The notes beneath the pieces are model-generated. The model did no database searches. It was given only the letters and a program-made list of their open reading frames with translations, and had not been told where the DNA came from. This document shows positions 54,600-62,410 of a DNA stretch of 64,000 nt, piece after piece; position 1 is the first letter of the stretch, and every line of letters begins with the position of its first letter. This DNA comes from Bacteroidia bacterium. Lineage in GTDB: Bacteria; Bacteroidota; Bacteroidia; J057. The stretch is from positions 23,736 to 87,735 of the forward strand of contig JAIBAH010000007.1 in NCBI GenBank assembly GCA_019695295.1, written 5' to 3'. The translations under genes and the position numbers were made by a program.

Positions 54600-56216
54600 A
54601 TGAAAAAAAATTATTTATTTTTCGTATTCTTTTTTCTGCTGATTCAGCATTTTTCCATGGCGCAGTGTACCCCTGATCCGCAATATACGCAGGCGGGGGT
54701 TTATCCTCAAACGTTGGCACCTGTGTGTACAAATACTGCTTACAGTCAGGTATTTACATTGGTTGTTCCCGCTGATACTGTAATTACCAATCCGTTTCCG
54801 CTTACAGTACCGATTGATTCGGTTGTATTGGAGGCATTGCTCGGACTTCCTCCCGGGTTTTCATACGTTTGCAGTCAGCCCAATTGTGCTTTTCCAGGGG
54901 GGGCAAGCGGTTGTCTGATAATGACCGGGACAACTCCTGCAACGCCGGGTAACTATATTATCCGTTCGGTAACGAATTCATACGCTGTGGTTTTTGGGTC
55001 TCCTTTCGTTCAGACAGATACTTCACTGGTTGATACTCTGATAGTGCTGGGAGGACCTGCGGTTACCGTTAATACAATGCCTGCCGGATGCGGACTTTCC
55101 AACGGAAGTGCAACCTGTACGGCAAGTGGCCCTTATTCCCCTTATACTTACTCCTGGAGTACCGGTGCAACAGGTAGCGCTTCGGTATCCGGCCTTTCAG
55201 CCGGACTTTATAGTGTTTTTGTTACAAATTCAATAGGCTGTGTAGAGGAACAAACCTTCAATATCAGTAACGCCAGCGGAGCTACTGTGAGCCTGACTCC
55301 TACTTCTGTAAGCTGTAATGGAGGAAATGACGGCGGTTTGTCTGCTCAGGTTTCAGGAGGAACAGGTCCCTTTACGTATTCCTGGTCCAATGGAAGTACG
55401 AGTTCCTCTATATCGAATCTTACCGCCGGTAGTTATACTGTAACGGTTACAGATGCGCTGGGATGTTCTACGATTCAAAGTGGAAGTGTACCTCAGCCTG
55501 CCATTTTAGCCGTGAATGTAACTCCTGTCAATTCGAATTGTGCCGGCTTGAACGGTTCTCTTGCTGTGGCTGCTTTGGGTGGTACATCGCCCTATTCCTA
55601 CTCATGGTCTAATGGTATGAGTACTCAGACTATTTCAGTTGCTCCCGGAAGTTATAGTGTAGTAGTTACAGACAGTAAAGGATGTACCGTTACTCAAAGC
55701 GGAACAGTTACGGCTCCTGCATTATTGTCGGTGAATACATCCTCCACTCCTTCTACCGGAACTAACGGTACTGCTACAGCAACTGTTACCGGTGGTACTT
55801 TACCCTATACTTATTCCTGGAATAGTATTCCCCCACAGTTTGTGATGACAGCATCCAGTCTTCCTCCGGGCAATTATGCGGTTTTTGTTACAGACGCAAA
55901 CGGATGTACTCAGACAGGAAGCGTTACGGTTCAGAATGCAATTTCAATAGAAGATCTGAGTATCGGTTTGTCCCGTTTTAATGTATATCCTAATCCCAAT
56001 CAAGGGATTTTTACCATTGAAGCGGTAATGACTTCTGCTGAAAATCTTTCTGTGGAGATTAAGGATATGAAGGGAAGTACTTTGTTTTCCTCTTTTCATT
56101 CCAATACATCTGAACTTCAATTGCCCGTAGATATATCTCAGTTTGCAAAGGGGATTTATGTTGTATCCCTGATTACTGAAAAAGGAAAGGCACATCTTAA
56201 GCTGATGATTCAGTAA
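54600..56216 (+). CDS. SprB-repeat secreted protein with T9SS sorting domain
   Basis: 538 residues. Signal peptide about 1-21 (FSMAQ). An N-terminal Ig-like domain (about 22-150; QVFTLVVPADTVITNPFPL, LLGLPPGFSYVC) contains several cysteines. Residues about 150-445 contain four SprB-like repeats with Y-S-W-S-N-G, LTAGSYTV and D-x-x-GC signatures. The last 85 residues (FNVYPNPNQGIFTIE, KGIYVVSLI) are a T9SS type A sorting domain. The fourth repeat and the linker into the sorting domain closely resemble those at the end of the 12171-15419 protein (SSTPSTGTNGTATAT versus SSTPSSGTNGTATAT), so the two are paralogues. Likely a surface adhesin or motility protein. Confidence 0.88.
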   Translation: MKKNYLFFVFFFLLIQHFSMAQCTPDPQYTQAGVYPQTLAPVCTNTAYSQVFTLVVPADTVITNPFPLTVPIDSVVLEALLGLPPGFSYVCSQPNCAFPGGASGCLIMTGTTPATPGNYIIRSVTNSYAVVFGSPFVQTDTSLVDTLIVLGGPAVTVNTMPAGCGLSNGSATCTASGPYSPYTYSWSTGATGSASVSGLSAGLYSVFVTNSIGCVEEQTFNISNASGATVSLTPTSVSCNGGNDGGLSAQVSGGTGPFTYSWSNGSTSSSISNLTAGSYTVTVTDALGCSTIQSGSVPQPAILAVNVTPVNSNCAGLNGSLAVAALGGTSPYSYSWSNGMSTQTISVAPGSYSVVVTDSKGCTVTQSGTVTAPALLSVNTSSTPSTGTNGTATATVTGGTLPYTYSWNSIPPQFVMTASSLPPGNYAVFVTDANGCTQTGSVTVQNAISIEDLSIGLSRFNVYPNPNQGIFTIEAVMTSAENLSVEIKDMKGSTLFSSFHSNTSELQLPVDISQFAKGIYVVSLITEKGKAHLKLMIQ

Positions 56217-56266
56217 GAAGAATAAGAGAAGAAAAAGCAAAAATCCGGGCTCTGCCTGAAAAATAC

Positions 56267-56309
56267 AATCAGTTGCCGGCGGCTATCGTCAACGGCAACT
56301 GATTTTTTT
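56267..56309 (+). terminator. Terminator of the SprB-repeat gene
   Basis: AATCAGTTGCCG (56267-56278) pairs with CGGCAACTGATT (56293-56304), 12 perfect pairs, then a T run. Confidence 0.9.
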
Positions 56310-56375
56310 GAAAAACGGAAATATGTACGAGCTTATTCCCTGAAAAACGATTCCTGATATTTTCTTTATCCGGGT

Positions 56376-59111
56376 TTATTGCTTGGGAGGATAAATAAGT
56401 TCAGGTTCTTTTATTTTTTCATTGGAAATTCGGGTTACTTCCCTGATTTTTTCAGATTCTTTGTTCCAGTATTCCCGAGAAAGAGCTTTTTTTTCGGGAG
56501 CAACTTCCAGTGCCTGCATTAATTCCGGAGAAATATCCGGAGTGGGATTTTCATTTATTTCCGAACAGGCAAACCAATTAAAAGAAAAGGGAGAATTTCC
56601 TTCCACTCTGAAGCCCTTGTCAGTAACTTCAGATAGGTAAAACCCGGAATTAGGACTTGTGGGGGTAATATTTACAATCGGATTATCGCCTTCAAAATTA
56701 TCCGGAAAATTAATCCAGACGCTTTTCTCTTTTATTTCTCCCTTGCCGGCAACCTGATGATTTATTATTTTTCGGATTTCTGCACGGTTATGTTTTACTC
56801 CGGCGAGTGAAAGTGTTCCCAGTGAATAAATATCTACTCCAAAGAAAGCCTGATCCTGAAGGTAATCCGGGGTCTCTTCCAGTATTACTCCCAAATGCAT
56901 ATTGGGACGGTATTTTGTTTCGTTGCCGGCTTCCATTTCTGCGGTTTCCCCTTTATAACGATAAAAAGCAGGATTAATCCGGTCAATGTCATTCATAATG
57001 TATCTGTATAAATCCTCGTTTAAAGTGGTAATATCCTTTTTCTTAGAACGGGAAGAAGTATTGACAAAGTTATCGGAATACATATAGAACCAATCAGTAT
57101 TGGGCTGACCGACGTAACCAAAGCCGATTGCTCCCGGGGCATTGCCATTATTCAGCAATCTGTGTCCGTCACTCGTGCTGTTTCCGGTAATATATCCTCC
57201 AAAAGAGATTGCATTGGGTGTGAATGCGGCATTATTGGCGCGGATAGTTCCTGATACATCAAGTTTGAAGACTGGGGCTATACTTCCGATGCCTACATTC
57301 CCATCCGGAGCAACCGTCATTCTGATTTGAGGTGCAAGGTCGGTAGTATTCCGGGTAGAAAAAGTAAGATTTCCGGAGACACTACCCGGGCCGTATGCAT
57401 TTCCGGTAAAACTTCCCATAGATGCCAGTGCCTGAAATCCGGCACCATTATGAGCCTGAAATTCATATATTCCGGTGATGGAGTTGGATGGCCTGGCTGT
57501 AGGGGTTACGATTCCGCCGTTAGAGGCCTGCATGAGCATTGCAAGATATCCTCCTCCTACTCTAAGGACAATATCACTATTTGCTCCGTTTACATCTGCC
57601 ACCTCTATTCTTGCAAAAGGATATGAGCCGGAAGTAGTGGTTCCCATAAGGACCCTTCCCCCTGTGGTAAGGCGCATTTTTTCTGTAGCGTTGGTTTCAA
57701 AAGGCAGGTCAAAATTATCGTTGGTGCCAATCGCTCTGAGGATTGCATTATTGTTTCCATCGAGTTGCCAGCCTGCGCCGGAGTTTCCGGTTACAAATCT
57801 TTGCCAAAGGCTTCCATCCCAGTAGTAGTAACCGGGAGTGACATTAAACGGAGAAGATCCGGCAGTTGCCGTATTATAAACCAGGAGAGAGGTCTGAGGA
57901 AGCGTAACGGGAGCTCCGGAGTTGGTTGCTGTGAGGGCAATATTGGGAATCAATACTCCCTTGTCGGTAGCTGAGATATGAAGCTTTGCGGATGAAACCG
58001 GGTTGGGTATTCCTATTCCCACACTTCCTTCAATGATGGCACCCTCCGCAGGAGCAGGAATGGACCCTGAATAATTTGAGCCGATGCTGATGTTTCCTTC
58101 AATATCCGTTTTTGAAGCGGGAGTTGGAGTGCCGATTCCTGTTCTGTTGTTGTTTCCGACGAATAGTCCGCTTCCCTGAGTTCCGCCACTTCTGACTTCC
58201 CAGTTACCACTCCCGTTTAATTCATGGACAAAATTGAAGTTCCCCTGAGGAATTGCTGTATTTTCTACTAAGGCACCGCCCTGACGGATTTTTCCTGCTA
58301 AACTATTATAATATAATCCATTATCAATTCCGGTTAAAGCAGTTACATCTCTCCAGCCCGGGTTACCGGCAGCGTCCGTTCCCCATACCTGAAACGTATT
58401 CGCTGAATTTGTGCCGGTTACCAATCCGTTTTGGTTGAGGGCATTGGTGGCTATATTGATGGCTGTTCCGGTTCCCAGTACGGCACCTGTGCCTCCTGTA
58501 ATGGTTACTCCTGATGTTGCAGAGATAAGATTACTGCTAACCGGTGCAGAAGGAGGGCTTACCCAGGCAGGTCCCCCCCCGGAAATCGTAAGAATCTGAC
58601 CGGGAATTCCAATTCCGAGATTTACCCAATCCGTTCCGTTAAAATACATCAGTGAGCCATTGGACTCACCCGAAATGGTGATATCAGTACCATCTACTGC
58701 GTCATCCTGAATGGTTACCACTCCGGTATTGGAAACGACTGCGTCCCCGGAGAGGGTTTGAGGCTGAGCGGTATTGGCAGCGTCCCCAATCCATATCTGA
58801 CCATTATTTAATGCGGGGGTCATACCCGGATCCAGCCATGCGAGAATACCGGAACCGTTTACACCCAGTATTTTCCCCGCAGCTCCGGACGGGAAGGAAT
58901 AGACTTTTCCGTTTGCGTCCACCCAAACCAGTTTGTCGTTTATATTTGTGGCTATTGCTGAAAGCTGTAAATCATCCACTCTCAAAGTGCCCGCAATATG
59001 AAGTTTTTCCACAGGATTGGCAGTACCGACTCCTATATTTTGAGAAGACAACTGAGCCGTTATTACAAAGAATAAAAAAAGGAAGGTTGGCGTTAAGTAA
59101 ATTTGTCTCAT
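56376..59111 (-). CDS. Phage tail-fibre-like secreted protein with S74-like chaperone end (paralogue 1)
   Basis: 911 residues. Signal peptide 1-24. It begins NIGVGTANPVEKLHIAGTL, the GVGT-xxP-EKLH motif that opens Bacteroidota fibre-like proteins. Residues about 95-280 hold the head module shared with the two downstream paralogues (NNGQIWIGDAANTAQ, TDITISGESNGSLMYFNGTDW). GIGTPTP-like turns recur further on. At about 685 SRSKKKDITTLNEDLYRYI with RPNMHLGVILEETPDYL matches the endosialidase-type (S74) trimerisation/chaperone domain, and a beta-sandwich (NPIVNITPTSPNSGFYLSEV) follows. No T9SS domain. Likely a trimeric surface fibre; target unknown. Own promoter at 59185-59155. Confidence 0.8.
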   Translation of the reverse strand: MRQIYLTPTFLFLFFVITAQLSSQNIGVGTANPVEKLHIAGTLRVDDLQLSAIATNINDKLVWVDANGKVYSFPSGAAGKILGVNGSGILAWLDPGMTPALNNGQIWIGDAANTAQPQTLSGDAVVSNTGVVTIQDDAVDGTDITISGESNGSLMYFNGTDWVNLGIGIPGQILTISGGGPAWVSPPSAPVSSNLISATSGVTITGGTGAVLGTGTAINIATNALNQNGLVTGTNSANTFQVWGTDAAGNPGWRDVTALTGIDNGLYYNSLAGKIRQGGALVENTAIPQGNFNFVHELNGSGNWEVRSGGTQGSGLFVGNNNRTGIGTPTPASKTDIEGNISIGSNYSGSIPAPAEGAIIEGSVGIGIPNPVSSAKLHISATDKGVLIPNIALTATNSGAPVTLPQTSLLVYNTATAGSSPFNVTPGYYYWDGSLWQRFVTGNSGAGWQLDGNNNAILRAIGTNDNFDLPFETNATEKMRLTTGGRVLMGTTTSGSYPFARIEVADVNGANSDIVLRVGGGYLAMLMQASNGGIVTPTARPSNSITGIYEFQAHNGAGFQALASMGSFTGNAYGPGSVSGNLTFSTRNTTDLAPQIRMTVAPDGNVGIGSIAPVFKLDVSGTIRANNAAFTPNAISFGGYITGNSTSDGHRLLNNGNAPGAIGFGYVGQPNTDWFYMYSDNFVNTSSRSKKKDITTLNEDLYRYIMNDIDRINPAFYRYKGETAEMEAGNETKYRPNMHLGVILEETPDYLQDQAFFGVDIYSLGTLSLAGVKHNRAEIRKIINHQVAGKGEIKEKSVWINFPDNFEGDNPIVNITPTSPNSGFYLSEVTDKGFRVEGNSPFSFNWFACSEINENPTPDISPELMQALEVAPEKKALSREYWNKESEKIREVTRISNEKIKEPELIYPPKQ

Positions 59112-59154
59112 AATTTCTTGATATTTAAGTAAAAACAGGAATTAAAATAATGGT

Positions 59155-59185
59155 CAAATATACAATATAATCTTATAATAATCAA
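59155..59185 (-). promoter_or_regulatory. Promoter of tail-fibre-like paralogue 1
   Basis: On the minus strand TTG (59185-59183), 20 nt, TATATTTG (59162-59155). Start near 59148, leader about 37 nt. Confidence 0.7.
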
Positions 59186-59254
59186 TCTGAATTTTTAGTT
59201 GGATAAAATTTTAGTTTTTCCTGATTGAAGGAAAATGCTGAGGTTTTTCCTAAG

Positions 59255-59279
59255 AAAAAAGCACCGGTTTCCCGATGCT
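59255..59279 (-). terminator. Terminator of tail-fibre-like paralogue 2
   Basis: On the minus strand AGCATCG (59279-59273) pairs with CGGTGCT (59266-59260), one GU pair, then a T run (59260-59255). Confidence 0.65.
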
Positions 59280-59311
59280 TTTAACTTTAGTGACGAATCC
59301 TGAAAGCCTGA

Positions 59312-61786
59312 CTATTCATTCATTGCAGCATCTTGTGTCCTGATAGGATTCGTTTGGAATTTTTTATTCTTTTCAGGTGTCATTTTGCTTTCTCTATTAA
59401 TATTATCAGGGGAGTCTTTTTTTGTATTTTTATCTTTTACAGACTTTTGTTCCTGACCAAATTTTCTGATTGCCTGAAGGGAATAGTTGCCTTCGTTTCC
59501 GAATACTCCACTGTTCAGTGCTTTTGCAAAAGCCTGTTGTTCTTCGTTGGTGGATTTAGGATTTGCCTGACCAAAAGCTTCTTTGGCGGCAACTGCATTT
59601 TCAACATATGCTTTCATGGAAGCAAGATCTCTGGGCAGAGGAGCTACATCTCTGGCTTTGGCAAGGTTGTTTTCCAGCGGCTGCTGAGCATCCACACCAA
59701 AACGATGATCCTGATAGAATCTGCGTTTAGCCATAATTCTGTAAGAGAACGTGATATCGGAATTTCCGTTTTGCTTTTCTTTAACGGTAAATCCTTTTCC
59801 ATCATTATCCGGAATAAAATACAACCCGTTACAATCTCCCTGCTCCTGTAAAAATACATGAAAAGGATGGGTTTCATCAATAAAAACCGTTTCGAGGAAC
59901 ATGTTATCAAGAGCAATATGAGCCTGACCCTTTGAGAGCTTTGTGCTTCCCAAATCTTCGAACCATATTTCCGGGCTTTCGGTACAATAGAGCAACTGAT
60001 TTCCCTGAGAGGTAGGTACAGAAGCTGCTTTTGCTCCGGTACAGGCAAATTTTCCATTACCATATAAAGCGAAAGAGCCGGCAGAATTTGACCCATCATA
60101 TCCATATACTCCCGTTCCTGTAGAGAAAGTGGCCGTTCCGAATACCCCAAAATCCCTTGATGAAGGCATATGTGTATAGGCGGAGGCCCATCCCATTCCA
60201 AAAATGCCGGTTCCCCAAAGTCCGTAATCTCCCACAGCTCCAATTTCATTTTGTCCGAAGTTGGTAGAAACGCCGCTGATTCCTGCTGAACCTAAACCGG
60301 TTGCTCCGCATTCACCCCGAACGCCAAAGGAAGTCGTTGCTCCTGTAGTATTAGTATTGACTCCATAAATTACAGGTATATTATCTCCGTCTGAAACTAC
60401 ATGTAGTCTGGTTGTTGGAGTTCCTGTGCCAATTCCTACGTAACCGTTTGTTTTATTAATATTAAAAGCGTTCCAGCCTACTCCGTTCGTCCACATTCCT
60501 ATCTGGGTTGCGTTGATATTTCCGACAAAACCTGTCTGAAGATTATCCATCCACATTCCACCGTCTGTAGAATTACTCCAGATCCGGCCATTGGTTCTGA
60601 TATTAATTGTAGCTCCTGCACCGCCACCTACATCGAGCGTATAAACAGGGGCGGTATTATTAATGCCTACATACGCATTGTCCCTCATAAAAGTAGCTGT
60701 ATTTACTCCAAATCCACAATTTCCTTCTACCTGAATTGCATTTGCATTTCCGTCATATCTTAACTGCATTCCGCAAAATGTTCCTTCTGTGGGATAAGAG
60801 TCTATGTACTCATCAAATATCAATCTCCCTGACTCAACGTTATTGAAACTGCCCGTATGACCAACTTTAATAATCGCAGTACCCGCAGAGCCCACGGTCA
60901 GGTCGTGGTTATAGGGATTATTAATGCCTACTGCAAGGTTCCCCAAAGTATATTTATTGTCATTAATATTATCGGGTGAAACGGTCGTGCCCACCTCATA
61001 GATATCATGGTCAGTGGCGGGGGCAAGTGTAATCCATCCGGGGGTTCCAAGTGCGTTAGTCCCCCACACCTGATTGGCATTGGCGGCAGTAGGGCCGGTT
61101 ACAAGTCCGTTTTGGTTGAGGGCATTGGTGGCTACGTTTACGGTAGTACCTGCTCCGATTACCGCTCCTGTTCCACCGGTTACGGTAACTCCTGCGGTAG
61201 AAGAAGTAAGGTTACCTAAAGCAGGGGCAGCAGGCGGGCTTACCCACGCAGGCACTCCTCCCGAGATAGTAAGAATCTGCCCGGGAGTACCGATTCCGAG
61301 GTTTACCCAATCAGTACCATTAAAATACATCAGCGAGCCATTGGACTCCCCTGAAATCGTGATATCAGTGCCATCCACCGCATTATCCTGAATGGTAACC
61401 ACGCCGGTATTGGATACGACGGCGTCCCCGGACAAGGTTTGAGGCTGAGCGGTATTGGCAGCGTCTCCAATCCAGATCTGACCATTGTTTAAGTTGGAGG
61501 ACATACCCTGATCAAGCCATGAAAGCAGGCCAGTACCATTAACACCGAGGATTTTACCGGGAGTACCGGCAGGGAAAGAATACACTTTTCCATTTGCGTC
61601 CACCCACACCATTTTGTCGGTAGCAGCAGAAGCGGCAAGAGAAGTCTGAAGGTCATCTACACGCAGAGAGCCTGCAACGTGTAATTTTTCGGCGGGACTG
61701 GATGTCCCAACTCCGACATTCTGAGCAGATAGGATACCCAAATTGGTAGCCATCGCTAAGGCTAAAATGAAAGTACAGTATTTCAT
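59312..61786 (-). CDS. Phage tail-fibre-like secreted protein (paralogue 2)
   Basis: 824 residues. Signal peptide 1-21 (GILSAQ). NVGVGTSSPAEKLHVAGSL begins the fibre motif, and residues about 90-250 are nearly identical to paralogue 3 and similar to paralogue 1 (head module). Glycine-rich repeats such as GVRGECG, GVYGYDG and LYGNG make a long middle. The end (about 640-745) has EIWFEDLGSTKLSKG, ETVFIDETHPFHVFLQEQGDCNGLYF and TFSYRIMAKRR, a beta-sandwich common in Bacteroidota fibre-like proteins, then a charged helical tail. It differs from the tips of paralogues 1 and 3. Located 83 bp after the small secreted-protein gene. Confidence 0.8.
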   Translation of the reverse strand: MKYCTFILALAMATNLGILSAQNVGVGTSSPAEKLHVAGSLRVDDLQTSLAASAATDKMVWVDANGKVYSFPAGTPGKILGVNGTGLLSWLDQGMSSNLNNGQIWIGDAANTAQPQTLSGDAVVSNTGVVTIQDNAVDGTDITISGESNGSLMYFNGTDWVNLGIGTPGQILTISGGVPAWVSPPAAPALGNLTSSTAGVTVTGGTGAVIGAGTTVNVATNALNQNGLVTGPTAANANQVWGTNALGTPGWITLAPATDHDIYEVGTTVSPDNINDNKYTLGNLAVGINNPYNHDLTVGSAGTAIIKVGHTGSFNNVESGRLIFDEYIDSYPTEGTFCGMQLRYDGNANAIQVEGNCGFGVNTATFMRDNAYVGINNTAPVYTLDVGGGAGATINIRTNGRIWSNSTDGGMWMDNLQTGFVGNINATQIGMWTNGVGWNAFNINKTNGYVGIGTGTPTTRLHVVSDGDNIPVIYGVNTNTTGATTSFGVRGECGATGLGSAGISGVSTNFGQNEIGAVGDYGLWGTGIFGMGWASAYTHMPSSRDFGVFGTATFSTGTGVYGYDGSNSAGSFALYGNGKFACTGAKAASVPTSQGNQLLYCTESPEIWFEDLGSTKLSKGQAHIALDNMFLETVFIDETHPFHVFLQEQGDCNGLYFIPDNDGKGFTVKEKQNGNSDITFSYRIMAKRRFYQDHRFGVDAQQPLENNLAKARDVAPLPRDLASMKAYVENAVAAKEAFGQANPKSTNEEQQAFAKALNSGVFGNEGNYSLQAIRKFGQEQKSVKDKNTKKDSPDNINRESKMTPEKNKKFQTNPIRTQDAAMNE
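61058..61174. repeat. 117-bp exact direct repeat, copy A (paralogue 2 head)
   Basis: Identical to 63695-63811 in paralogue 3 over 117 bp, within a longer region of high but imperfect similarity (about 61021-61340 with 63662-63980). The copies lie in the head module of two fibre genes in the same orientation. Confidence 0.9.
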
Positions 61787-61869
61787 TTGTATTAAAATAA
61801 TGAATAAGTGTGAATATATAAAGATAAGACTCGCTTGATTTTAACGAGAAAAAATGTTTTGATATTTTA

Positions 61870-62391
61870 TTAATTTCCCGATTTCATCCGTTCCTGAATT
61901 TTCTGTTTTCTTAACGGAGAAATCTGATTGTCATCAGGAAGATTGGGCGTTACTTTATCCTGCTGTCCGGAAAGTGGTTGTAAGGTTTGCATTTCTGTTA
62001 TACTTTCCGTTTTTACAGAGGGATATTTTGAGTGACGATTTACCCTTGTATCCCAATTCTTCAGCTTCTCTTCTTCCATTTTAACGAGGTCGTCCCATGA
62101 TGGAGGGTTCACCTGAAAAACAAGTAATTTTGCCATCAGGTTTTCACACAAAAGCTGGTCATTCAGGGGAAGTCCTTCCAGATTTAATTTTGGAGGTAAC
62201 TCACCAAAGGTACGAAAGCTATTCAGGATAATATTTACACAAGCCTCTCCTTTGGGAGATTCATAAACGAAGTTTTCTTTATCCAGCGAATAACTTGCGA
62301 GGATTGCTCTTCTTTGAGCATCATTCATACTCTGTGCATACATCCACTGAGTAGTACAAAACAATACAAGTAATATATATAAATACTTCAT
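61870..62391 (-). CDS. Small secreted protein between two fibre genes
   Basis: 173 residues. Signal peptide MKYLYILLVLFCTTQWMYAQ. The mature protein has two cysteines near residues 51 and 82, a helical acidic middle (SWDDLVKMEEEKLKNWDTRV), and a basic end (SPLRKQKIQERMKSGN). I recognise no family. It starts 19 bp after the stop of paralogue 3 and ends 83 bp before paralogue 2, so it is very probably co-transcribed with them and may be a chaperone, anchor or assembly partner of the fibres. That role is inferred only from position. Confidence 0.7.
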   Translation of the reverse strand: MKYLYILLVLFCTTQWMYAQSMNDAQRRAILASYSLDKENFVYESPKGEACVNIILNSFRTFGELPPKLNLEGLPLNDQLLCENLMAKLLVFQVNPPSWDDLVKMEEEKLKNWDTRVNRHSKYPSVKTESITEMQTLQPLSGQQDKVTPNLPDDNQISPLRKQKIQERMKSGN

Positions 62392-62410
62392 GATAATTTT
62401 TCTGAATTAA

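Noticed and set aside
59644..60249. 201-residue ORF on the minus strand in another frame
   Set aside because: It is a frame shadow inside tail-fibre-like paralogue 2, which is intact in its own frame.
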